This document shows positions 23,074 through 30,423 of a stretch of DNA of 64,000 nt, in pieces. The notes below the pieces were generated by a model that had not been told where the DNA came from, made no database searches, and saw only the letters and a list, made by a program, of their open reading frames with translations. Positions within the stretch are counted from its first letter, which is position 1; every line of letters starts with the position of its first letter. A program made the position numbers and the translations under genes. Source of the stretch: CAMDHY01 sp046156265 (GTDB taxonomy: Bacteria > Pseudomonadota > Alphaproteobacteria > Rhizobiales > Segnochrobactraceae); NCBI RefSeq assembly GCF_046156265.1, contig NZ_JAWDIR010000005.1:1-64000 (forward strand), given 5' to 3'.

Positions 23074-25352
23074 CCACGGCCGTCGCCACCGCTCCGTCGC
23101 CGCCTGGCGGCGCCGACCCGTCCGCCTTCGTGCGGCGGCGGGCGGACGGTGGCGCACGGCTGGAACTCGTGCTCGAGCACGCCGACTGTGCCGCCTGCGT
23201 CGTCGACGTCGAGGCGGTGGCGGCAGCGGTGCCGGGCGTCGCCTCGGCGCGCCTGAACGTCACCGACCGCCGCCTCGCCATCGACTGGCAGGGCGAGGCG
23301 GTCAATCCGGCGGAGCTCGTACGCTCCCTCGCCGAGGCCGGCTACGAGGTCCATCCCTTCGAGCCCGGGCGGCCGGAGGCAGCGGAAGCGCGCGAGATGC
23401 GCCGCCTCGTGCGCGCGCTCGCCGTCGCCGGCTTCGCGGCGATGAACGTCATGCTGCTGTCGGTGTCAGTCTGGGCCGGCAACGCCTCCGACATCTCGCC
23501 CGAGACGCGCGACCTTTTCCACTGGATCTCGGCCCTCATCGCGCTGCCCGCCGCGGCGGTGGCGGGCGAGCCCTTCTTCACGAGCGCGTTCGCGGCGCTG
23601 CGCCGCCGCACCACCAACATGGACGTGCCGATCTCGATCGGCGTCGTGCTCGCCCTCGGCGTCTCCGTCTACGAGACCGCCACCTCCGGCCTGCACGCCT
23701 ATTTCGACAGCGCCTTGATGCTGTTGTTCTTCCTGCTCGCCGGCCGCGTGCTCGATCAGGCGATGCGCCGGCGCACCCGCGCGGCGGCCGCCAACCTCGC
23801 CGCGCTGCACGCCGAGACGGCCACCCGCCTCGACGCCGATGGCAGCCTCACCGCCGTGCCGGCGCGCCTGCTCGTGCCGGGCGACGCGGTGCTGGTGCGG
23901 CCGGGCGAGCGGGTCCCGGCCGACGGCCTCATCGAGGTCGGCCTCGGGGCGCTGGACGAGAGCGGCCTCACCGGCGAGACGGCACCGCGCCGGGTCGGGC
24001 GGGGCGACCGCGTCCACGCCGGTGCCCTCGCCCTCGATGCCGCGCTCACCGTGCGCGTGCGGGCGAGCGGCGCCGACACGCTGCTCGCCGAGATCGAGCG
24101 GCTGATGACGGCGGCGGGCGAGCGGCGCGGCGCCTATGTCCGCCTCGCCGACCGTGCCGCCCGCCTCTATGCGCCGGTGGTGCACGCCACCGCCCTCATC
24201 GCCTGCCTCGGCTGGCTGGCGCTCGGCGCCTCCCTGCATTTCGCCGTGCTGATCGCGGTGGCCGTCCTCATCATCACCTGCCCGTGCGCGCTGGCGCTCG
24301 CCGTGCCGGCCGTGCAGGTGGTCGCCGCCGGTGCCCTGTTCCGCCGCGGCGTGCTGCTCGCGAGCGGCGACGCGCTGGAGCGCCTCGCTGCCGTCGACAC
24401 CGTCGTCTTCGACAAGACTGGTACGTTGACCGTCCCAGAGCCGCAGCGCCTCGCCGTCGTCGCCGACGGGCCGGACGACGGCCTCGTCGCCCTCGCGGCG
24501 CGCCTGGCGCTGTCGAGCCGCCACCCGCTCGCCGCCGCGTTGGCCGGCGCCGCCTCGGGCCTCTCGCCCATCGACGGTGTCACCGAGGAGACCGGCCGCG
24601 GCGTCCACGCGCTCGTCGACGGCGTCGACGTCCGCCTCGGCAGCCCCGCCTTCTGCGACGTGGAGGCTCTGGCTGCGACGGCTCGGGCCGCCCATCCGAC
24701 CGCCTCGCTGATCGCGGTGCGCGCCGGTGGGCGCGCCGCCGTGTTCGCGGTGCCGCAGATGCTGCGCGCCGACGCCCGCAAGACGGTCGCCGACCTCGTC
24801 GCCGCAGGTTTCGACGTCCGGATCCTGTCGGGCGACCGGCCGGAAGCGGTGGCGCCGGTCGCCGCCACCCTCGGGCTTGCGGGCGACGTCGCCCAAGGCG
24901 GCCTGACGCCGGCCGACAAGGTGGCCGCGATCGCGGCCCTGCGCGCCGCCGGCCGCCGCGTCCTGATGGTCGGCGACGGCCTCAACGACGCGCCGGCGCT
25001 CGCCGCCGCCGACGTCTCGCTCGCCCCCGTCACGGCGGTGGACCTCACCCAGGGCATGGCGGATGCCGTCTACCTCGGCCGCGGCCTCGGCCCGGTGGCG
25101 GAGACGCTCGCGATCGCCCACCGCGCCCGCCGCCGCATGGTCGAAAACCTCGGCCTCGCCGTCGTCTACAATCTGATCGCCGTGCCGCTCGCCGTCGGCG
25201 GCTTCGTGACGCCGCTCGTCGCCGCGCTGGCGATGTCCGGTTCGTCACTGCTGGTGACAGTGAACGCGCTCCGCGACCGCGCCGCCGCGCCGCCGCGGGC
25301 CGCATCGCCGGCCCGCCCGGTTGCTCGGATCGCCGGGGAGGCGCTGCCGTGA
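23070..25352 (+). CDS. ccoI: P1B-type copper-exporting ATPase for cbb3 assembly (CcoI/FixI)
   Basis: 760-aa heavy-metal P-type ATPase. N-terminal HMA domain with the metal site HADCAACVVDVEAV (CxxC), a membrane metal path TCPCALALAVPA (CPC), the phosphorylation motif DKTGTLT, an ATP-domain HP motif (SSRHPLAAAL) and the hinge GDGLNDAPALAAAD. FixI-type ATPases are slow exporters that feed copper to the cbb3 active site. ATG 23070 overlaps the ccoH stop. The downstream ccoS and CcoA-like genes complete the copper route. Confidence 0.95.
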   Translation: MTTAVATAPSPPGGADPSAFVRRRADGGARLELVLEHADCAACVVDVEAVAAAVPGVASARLNVTDRRLAIDWQGEAVNPAELVRSLAEAGYEVHPFEPGRPEAAEAREMRRLVRALAVAGFAAMNVMLLSVSVWAGNASDISPETRDLFHWISALIALPAAAVAGEPFFTSAFAALRRRTTNMDVPISIGVVLALGVSVYETATSGLHAYFDSALMLLFFLLAGRVLDQAMRRRTRAAAANLAALHAETATRLDADGSLTAVPARLLVPGDAVLVRPGERVPADGLIEVGLGALDESGLTGETAPRRVGRGDRVHAGALALDAALTVRVRASGADTLLAEIERLMTAAGERRGAYVRLADRAARLYAPVVHATALIACLGWLALGASLHFAVLIAVAVLIITCPCALALAVPAVQVVAAGALFRRGVLLASGDALERLAAVDTVVFDKTGTLTVPEPQRLAVVADGPDDGLVALAARLALSSRHPLAAALAGAASGLSPIDGVTEETGRGVHALVDGVDVRLGSPAFCDVEALAATARAAHPTASLIAVRAGGRAAVFAVPQMLRADARKTVADLVAAGFDVRILSGDRPEAVAPVAATLGLAGDVAQGGLTPADKVAAIAALRAAGRRVLMVGDGLNDAPALAAADVSLAPVTAVDLTQGMADAVYLGRGLGPVAETLAIAHRARRRMVENLGLAVVYNLIAVPLAVGGFVTPLVAALAMSGSSLLVTVNALRDRAAAPPRAASPARPVARIAGEALP

Positions 25353-25380
25353 TCAGTCCCGTCATGCTCAAGGTGCTGCC

Positions 25381-25593
25381 GTGACCGTGCTCCTGGTACT
25401 CGTGCCGCTCGCGCTGCTGCTCGGCCTCGCCGGGCTGTTCGCCTTCCTGTGGTCGCTGCGCTCCGACCAGTATTCCGATCTCGACGGCGCTGCCGTGCGG
25501 ATGCTGGCGGACGACGATCTCGCCGACGGTGAAACACCCGACGCCCGCCGCGCCGTCCCGGTCCGCGTGCCGTCCGAGGAGCGGAAACGGTGA
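25381..25593 (+). CDS. ccoS: cbb3 oxidase maturation protein CcoS (FixS)
   Basis: 70-aa single-span membrane protein. The N-terminal helix LLVLVPLALLLGLAGLFAFL is followed by the FixS signature WSLRSDQYSDLDGAAVRML. Required for insertion of haem b and CuB into CcoN. The GTG at 25381 is chosen because the family begins at the hydrophobic helix; the ORF extends upstream through the ccoI end. Its stop overlaps the GTG start of the next gene (GTGA). Confidence 0.92.
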   Translation: MTVLLVLVPLALLLGLAGLFAFLWSLRSDQYSDLDGAAVRMLADDDLADGETPDARRAVPVRVPSEERKR

Positions 25594-26750
25594 GCATCGC
25601 CTCCGAACGGGGCGCCAGCCAACCCGGCGCCGCGGCCGAGCAGAGCCGCCCCGGGCGCCTCGCCTGCCTCTGCCCGCCGCTCGGGGCCTTCACGCGCACC
25701 GGTTCCGCCGGGGCGATCGCCCTCGTCGCGGGGGCCGGCTTCGCCTGCCTCGCGCAGGTGCTCGTCTACGGCACGCTGCCGCTCGCCGGCGCGATGTTGT
25801 CGCGCGATATCGTCGAGGCGTCGCTGCCGATGGCGGTCTGCCTCGCCGGGGCCGTCGTCGCCAGCCTGCCGGGCGCCTGGCTCCTCGATGCCTTCGGTCG
25901 CCGCGCCGCGCTCGCCACCGGTGCGAGCCTCGGCGCCGCTGGCGGCACGACAGTCGCCGTCGGGCTGCTCATCCTGTCGCTGCCGGTGGTCCTCGTCGGC
26001 GCTTTCTGGCTCGGCGTCGCCCAGGGCTTCGCCATGCTCTACCGCCACGCCGCGGCCTCCGGTGCCGGCGACCGCCGGCGCCAGGTCGCGGCCGTGCTCG
26101 GCGTCGGCGTCGCCGCCGGCCTCGGCGGCCCGGCGCTCGCGACCTTTGCCGAAAGCCTCGTCGAACCGTTCACCCTCGTCGGCGCCGCGCTGGCGGCGGC
26201 GCTCGCGAGCGTCGGCGCGCTCGCAGCCGCTTTGGCCGAGCCAGGCGCGCCCGCGGATAGCGTTCCGGCCGCCCCGGCCGCGTCGGCGGCGACCGCCCCC
26301 CTCTTCGGCGCCCGCTTCCTCGCCGCGACCGCGATCGGTGTCGTCGCGTGGGCGATGATGGCATCGGCGATGACGCACGCGCCCATGGCGCTGGTCGATT
26401 GCGGCGTCACCGCGGCCGCCACCTACGGCATCGTCGCCTGGCACGTCGTCGCCATGTACGGCCCGGCGGCGGCCATCGGCCTCCTCGGCCTGCGCCTCGC
26501 GCCGTCGACGGCGGCGGGTGCCGGCCTCGCGCTGCTCGCGGCGGCCTTTGCGGCGATGATGGTGCTCGAGCCGGCTGTCGGCCAGGCGTCCGGCCTGATC
26601 CTGGTCGGGGCGGGCTGGTCGCTCGCCACCCTCGGCGCGACGCTGATCCTGCACGCCGGAGCGCCGCCGCGCCGCCTGGCGCTGGCGCTCCACGACGGCG
26701 CGCTGTTGTCGGCGGCACTCGTCGCGGCGCTCCTGGGCGGGCTGATCTAG
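25590..26750 (+). CDS. MFS transporter, CcoA-like copper importer candidate
   Basis: 386-aa membrane protein with about 11-12 helices and the MFS loop DAFGRRAALATG. It begins with a GTG that overlaps the ccoS stop, so it is part of the ccoGHIS transcript. In Rhodobacter CcoA, an MFS copper importer needed for cbb3 biogenesis, metal motifs MxxxM and HxxxM (Met233/237, His261/Met265, from memory) sit 28 residues apart. Here Met257-Met261 and His285-Met289 reproduce both motifs with exactly that spacing. The motifs and the location make a CcoA-type role the best hypothesis. The interior linker APADSVPAAPAASAATAP (about 220-237) is probably the cytosolic loop. No experimental support for this protein is known to me. 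Confidence 0.75.
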   Translation: MSIASERGASQPGAAAEQSRPGRLACLCPPLGAFTRTGSAGAIALVAGAGFACLAQVLVYGTLPLAGAMLSRDIVEASLPMAVCLAGAVVASLPGAWLLDAFGRRAALATGASLGAAGGTTVAVGLLILSLPVVLVGAFWLGVAQGFAMLYRHAAASGAGDRRRQVAAVLGVGVAAGLGGPALATFAESLVEPFTLVGAALAAALASVGALAAALAEPGAPADSVPAAPAASAATAPLFGARFLAATAIGVVAWAMMASAMTHAPMALVDCGVTAAATYGIVAWHVVAMYGPAAAIGLLGLRLAPSTAAGAGLALLAAAFAAMMVLEPAVGQASGLILVGAGWSLATLGATLILHAGAPPRRLALALHDGALLSAALVAALLGGLI

Positions 26751-26786
26751 CTCAACGCGCACGCGGGGTCGGCCCGGGCGGCCGGC

Positions 26787-27182
26787 TCAGACGTCGTCGG
26801 CGAAGGCCTGCCGGATGCCGTCGCTCAGGGATGAGCCGAGGAGCGGCTTCTCGACGATCGGCACGCCCGCCGCACTCGCCCGGCGGATCACCGCGGCCGT
26901 CGGCGTGCTGGTGATCAGGATCGCCGGCATCTCGACCTGCCGGGCCCGCAGCCGGTCGATGACCGACAGCCCGTCGTCGCCGGGGATGTGGAAGTCGACG
27001 ACGAGGCAGCCGACGTTCGGCAGCGCCATGTCCGACAGGATCGCCTCACCGTCGGCATAGGTGCGCACCCGGTAGCCCTCGACCTCGAGGGAGAACCTCA
27101 GGCTGCCCAGCACGTCCGGATCGTCGTCGACGACCAGGACGGTCAGGGCTGCCGCGTCTGTCTGGCTCACGTTCGTGATCAT
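26787..27182 (-). CDS. Single-domain response regulator receiver (FixT-like candidate)
   Basis: 131-aa stand-alone receiver. It keeps the acidic pocket (VLVVDDDPD), phosphoacceptor Asp63 (LVVDFHIPGDDGL), the switch Thr/Ser (ITSTP) and the conserved Lys (VEKPL). No output domain. It lies downstream of fixLJ on the same strand, 101 bp after fixJ, and a perfect FixK box stands 78 bp upstream of its start. In Sinorhizobium and Caulobacter, FixT is a small receiver-like protein under FixK control that inhibits FixL; this gene fits by position and control, not by clear sequence identity. The ATG at 27182 is preferred because a promoter driven by the box would start near 27225; no strong ribosome site is seen. 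Confidence 0.8.
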   Translation of the reverse strand: MITNVSQTDAAALTVLVVDDDPDVLGSLRFSLEVEGYRVRTYADGEAILSDMALPNVGCLVVDFHIPGDDGLSVIDRLRARQVEMPAILITSTPTAAVIRRASAAGVPIVEKPLLGSSLSDGIRQAFADDV

Positions 27183-27259
27183 GCCTGGGACCGGTCGCAG
27201 CGAGCCGTGCAGGGTCGACGGTCGCAATCCTAGCTTCCGGGACGGCGCGCCGTCCCGCC

Positions 27260-27273
27260 TTGATCTCGATCAA
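27260..27273. promoter_or_regulatory. FNR/FixK box upstream of the receiver gene
   Basis: TTGAT-CTCG-ATCAA, perfect consensus, between fixJ and the single-domain receiver gene. A class II start would fall near 27225, 43 nt before the receiver's ATG. Confidence 0.8.
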
Positions 27274-27283
27274 TCCGCGCGCG

Positions 27284-27934
27284 TCAGGCCGGAGGCTCGG
27301 CGGAGACGACGCCGGCCGCCAGGGCGAGGCGAACGAGGTGGGAGAGGCTGGTCGCCTGTGTCTTCGTCATCAGGTTCGCCCGGTAGACTTCGACCGTGCG
27401 GGGGCTGATGCCGAGCTGGCGGGCGATCGCCTTGTTCGAGCTGCCCGCCACCAGCCCGTCCAGCACCTCGCGCTCGCGCGGCGAAAGCCCCGTGAACCGC
27501 AGGCAGGCGGCGGTCCGCTCCCCGGCGGTGCGGTCACCGCTTCCGGCCTCCGCATCGCGCTGGACCTCGGCGAGCGCGGTGCGCACCGTCGTGATCAGCG
27601 CGTCGTCGCGGTAGGGCTTCTCGAGGAAATCGCGCGCTCCGGCCTTCATCGCCTCCACCGCGAGCGCGATGTCGCCATGACCGGTGATGACGACGATCGG
27701 CACCGTCGCTCCGCGCTCGCGCAGCGCCTGCAGGAGCTCGATGCCGCTCATGCCCGGCATGCGCACGTCGGTGATGATACAGCCGCGCAGCTCGCCGGTG
27801 TCCGCGTGGGCGAGGAAGGCGTCGGCCGAGGGGTGGCCAGTTGCGGCGATCCCCTCGGTCTCCAGCAGGAACAGCAGCGAGTCGCGCGCGGCATCGTCGT
27901 CGTCGATGACGTGGACCAAGCCCTCAGGACCCAT
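27284..27934 (-). CDS. fixJ: Two-component response regulator FixJ
   Basis: 216-aa regulator: receiver domain (HVIDDDDAARDSL, phosphoacceptor Asp56 in CIITDVRMPGMSG, ITGHGD, LEKPYRDDAL) joined to a LuxR-type HTH (LSPREREVLDGLVAGSSNKA, then ISPRTVEVYRANLMTKTQA). The ITGHGDIALAVEAMKAGA stretch is diagnostic of the FixJ/NarL branch. ATG 27934 lies 10 nt after AGGAG and overlaps the fixL end by 11 bp. FixL phosphorylates it at low oxygen; its usual target is the fixK promoter, and fixK lies divergent from fixL here. Confidence 0.94.
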   Translation of the reverse strand: MGPEGLVHVIDDDDAARDSLLFLLETEGIAATGHPSADAFLAHADTGELRGCIITDVRMPGMSGIELLQALRERGATVPIVVITGHGDIALAVEAMKAGARDFLEKPYRDDALITTVRTALAEVQRDAEAGSGDRTAGERTAACLRFTGLSPREREVLDGLVAGSSNKAIARQLGISPRTVEVYRANLMTKTQATSLSHLVRLALAAGVVSAEPPA

Positions 27935-29498
27935 CGTCGCGCATCTCCTGTGCCGCTTTGAGGGTGAATCCGAACCGTGTGCCGCCGCTTTCACCCGGCT
28001 CAGCCCAGATCGAGCCCCCGTGTGCCTCGACGATAGTACGCGAAATCGACAGGCCGATACCGAGGCCCTGCGTCTTCGTTGTCGCGAACGGCTGGAACAA
28101 CCGCTGGGCGATCTCCGGAGCGAGGCCGGTGCCCGTGTCGCTCACCGTCACCGCCACCAGCCCGTCGTCGGCGGCGGCTGTCGCGATCGTCAGGTCGCGT
28201 CGCGGCGTCGCCTCCATCGCTTCGACCGCGTTGCGTACGAGGTTCAGCAGCACCTGCTGCACCTGCACCTTGTCGGCGATCACCCACTCGCAGGCGGGAT
28301 CGAGGGCGAACCGGACCCGCACGCCGTGCTCCTTGGCGCCGACGAGGGCGAGCGCGCTCGCCTCCTCGATCAGCTTCGGCAGGTGCTCGATGCGCTGTTC
28401 GGTGTCGCCACGCTCGACGAAGCCGCGCAGCCGCCGGATGATCTCGCCGGCCCGCAGCGCCTGGTCGGCCGCCTTGTCGACGGCACCGCGCAGCCGCTCC
28501 GCCTGCGGGCTCTCGTCGCCCTCGAGCAGCCGCCGCGAGCCCTTCAGGTAGTTGGCGATGGCCGACAGCGGCTGGTTGAGCTCGTGCGCGAGCGTTGAGG
28601 CCATCTCTCCGAGCGCCGTCAGCCGCGAGACGTGGACGAGTTCGGCCTGCAGTTCCTGCAGGCGCGCCTCCGTCCGCTGGCGTTCGGTGAGGTCGCGCAC
28701 GAAGCCGGTGAAGAATCGGCGGTTGCGCGAGCGCATCTCGCCCACCGCGAGTTCCATCGGGAAGGTCGTGCCGTCGCGTCGCGCCCCGACGACGACGCGC
28801 CCGATGCCGATGATGCGTCGCTCACCGGTGTCGAGGTAGTGGCCGATGTAACCGTCGTGAGCGGCGCGGTGCGGCTCCGGCATCAATATCGAGACGTTCT
28901 GGCCGATCGCGTCCTTCGCCTGGCGGTCGAACAGCCGCTCCGCCGCGACGGAGAACTCCTGCATGACGCCCTGCTCGTCGATGACGATCATGGCGTCCGG
29001 CACCGTCTCGAGGATCGACCGCAAGTGTGCCTCGCGATCCTGCAGGTCTGTGGTCCGCGCCTCGGCGTCGGCGCGCGAGCGCATCAGCCATTCGCCGCCG
29101 ATGGCGAGGCCGCTGCCGATCGCCGCGAAGGCGATCGCCTCCAGGAGGTCCGGTGTCGCGGCGGGCATCGGCGACATCGCCAGCCCCGCGGCGAGGCTGA
29201 GCGCCGTCGCGAGCGCCCCTGGCCAGAGGCCGCCGTAGCCGGCGGCGAGCAGCACCGCCGGAACGAAGAACAGGAACGGCGACCGGCCTTCCAGCACCGG
29301 TTCCAGCACGAGGCGGAACGCCGCGGTGCCGGCGACGATGGCGACGGCGCCTCCGAGGGGAACGACGATCGCGCTGAGATCCGGGCGCGGCCGAAGCGCC
29401 CCGCCAACCGTGCGACGATCCCCCGGGCGCTCACGCTCGGGTCGTGGGGCCCATCCACCGGATGGAGCACTGCCGTGGGGGCCGTCCGCCTGCTTCAC
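27924..29498 (-). CDS. fixL: Oxygen-sensing haem-PAS histidine kinase FixL
   Basis: 524-aa membrane sensor. About four hydrophobic spans occupy residues 41-137. A PAS domain (about 155-275) carries the FixL haem pocket: proximal His214 in AAHDGYIGHY and Arg234 in IIGIGR, 20 residues apart as in Bradyrhizobium FixL (His200/Arg220). The kinase core follows, with phospho-His305 in STLAHELNQPLSAIANYL, the N box LLNLVRNAVEAM, and glycine boxes DTGTGL and TKTQGLGIGLSIS. Loss of oxygen from the haem activates the kinase. The start shown is a GTG (29498) without a good ribosome site, so the true start may be slightly internal. Confidence 0.95.
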   Translation of the reverse strand: MKQADGPHGSAPSGGWAPRPERERPGDRRTVGGALRPRPDLSAIVVPLGGAVAIVAGTAAFRLVLEPVLEGRSPFLFFVPAVLLAAGYGGLWPGALATALSLAAGLAMSPMPAATPDLLEAIAFAAIGSGLAIGGEWLMRSRADAEARTTDLQDREAHLRSILETVPDAMIVIDEQGVMQEFSVAAERLFDRQAKDAIGQNVSILMPEPHRAAHDGYIGHYLDTGERRIIGIGRVVVGARRDGTTFPMELAVGEMRSRNRRFFTGFVRDLTERQRTEARLQELQAELVHVSRLTALGEMASTLAHELNQPLSAIANYLKGSRRLLEGDESPQAERLRGAVDKAADQALRAGEIIRRLRGFVERGDTEQRIEHLPKLIEEASALALVGAKEHGVRVRFALDPACEWVIADKVQVQQVLLNLVRNAVEAMEATPRRDLTIATAAADDGLVAVTVSDTGTGLAPEIAQRLFQPFATTKTQGLGIGLSISRTIVEAHGGSIWAEPGESGGTRFGFTLKAAQEMRDDGS

Positions 29499-29567
29499 GG
29501 ATGAACCAATAGCCTTCCGGTACGACGGGCGCCATGCGGCGCGGCGGCCGGGCCGCCTCCGGTAAAA

Positions 29568-29577
29568 CCCTTAAGGG
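29568..29577. promoter_or_regulatory. CCCTTAAGGG palindrome in the fixL / fixK divergent region
   Basis: A perfect 10-bp palindrome, extendable to 18 bp with one mismatched pair (AAAA to the left, ATTT to the right), about 90 bp upstream of fixK. It is the clearest candidate activator site in this 164-bp gap; it is not an FNR/FixK box. Confidence 0.35.
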
Positions 29578-29662
29578 ATTTCCCGTTCGGGGAGCCAACG
29601 GAATTTCGTCCGCGACGCACAGCCCGTACTCCGTGAACATCCGCTTCACGAGGAGACGAGCG

Positions 29663-30346
29663 ATGCACGGACTGAGCGTCTCGACCCCGCACACCGACAT
29701 CCGCCCGATGCTGCGGTCGGCCCCGTCGCAACCGCTGGTCCACCTCGCCGACGGCCTCGATCTGCCCGGCGTCGCCATGCCGTTCCTGCGCAACGAGGAA
29801 ATCTACGGACAGGACGAGCCGGCCGACTTCGTCTACCGCGTCATCTCCGGCACGGTGCGGACCTGCCGCCAGCTCGCCGACGGGCGCCGCCAGGTCGAGG
29901 CGTTCCACCTGCCGGGCGACGTCTTCGGCCTCGAGTGCGGCGATGTCCACTACGCCTCCGCCGAGGCCGTGGTCGATTGCGAGGTCGCCCTCGTCCGCCG
30001 CTCGGCGGTGGAGAGTGCCGCCCAGCGGGACGGCACCGCCGCCCGCGCCCTCTGGCTGCTCGCCACCGGCGATCTCGAGCGCGTCCGTCGCCTGACGCTT
30101 ACGCTCGCCCGCAAGGGTGCCACCGAGCGGGTGGCGAGCTTCCTGCTCGCCCTCTCGGCGCGCGGCGACGGCGACGTCGTCGATCTGTCGATGTCGCGCA
30201 ACGACCTCGCCGACCATCTCGGCCTCACCATCGAGACGGTGTCGCGCACCTTCACCCAGCTCGAGCGCAGCCGGCTGATCGAGCTGCCGTCGCCGCGCCG
30301 GGTGGTCCTGCGCGACCGCCGCGCCCTCACGGCGCTGGACGGCTGA
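29663..30346 (+). CDS. fixK: Crp/Fnr-family regulator FixK
   Basis: 227-aa transcription factor with a cyclic-nucleotide-binding-like sensor domain (about 25-140, DFVYRVISGTVRTCRQLADG, FHLPGDVFGLECGD) and a C-terminal HTH_Crp (about 150-215; LADHLGLTIETVSRTFTQLE, the E-x2-SR recognition helix that reads TTGAT half-sites). It lacks the N-terminal cysteine cluster of Fnr/FnrN, hence FixK. The ATG follows AGGAG at 8 nt; 43 upstream codons are rejected. Divergent from fixL and predicted to act on the anaeroboxes at 17312, 17411 and 27260. Confidence 0.9.
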   Translation: MHGLSVSTPHTDIRPMLRSAPSQPLVHLADGLDLPGVAMPFLRNEEIYGQDEPADFVYRVISGTVRTCRQLADGRRQVEAFHLPGDVFGLECGDVHYASAEAVVDCEVALVRRSAVESAAQRDGTAARALWLLATGDLERVRRLTLTLARKGATERVASFLLALSARGDGDVVDLSMSRNDLADHLGLTIETVSRTFTQLERSRLIELPSPRRVVLRDRRALTALDG

Positions 30347-30423
30347 TCGTCTTCGGACTGCCGCGCGGATCGGCTATCCTTCGCCTTGCGCGCGCCGATC
30401 GGGCGCGTGGCTGAGGTTTCGTC

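Noticed and set aside
25349..25384. An 11-codon frame (GTG start) between ccoI and ccoS
   Set aside because: It has no similarity and fully overlaps the ccoI end and the ccoS start; chance.
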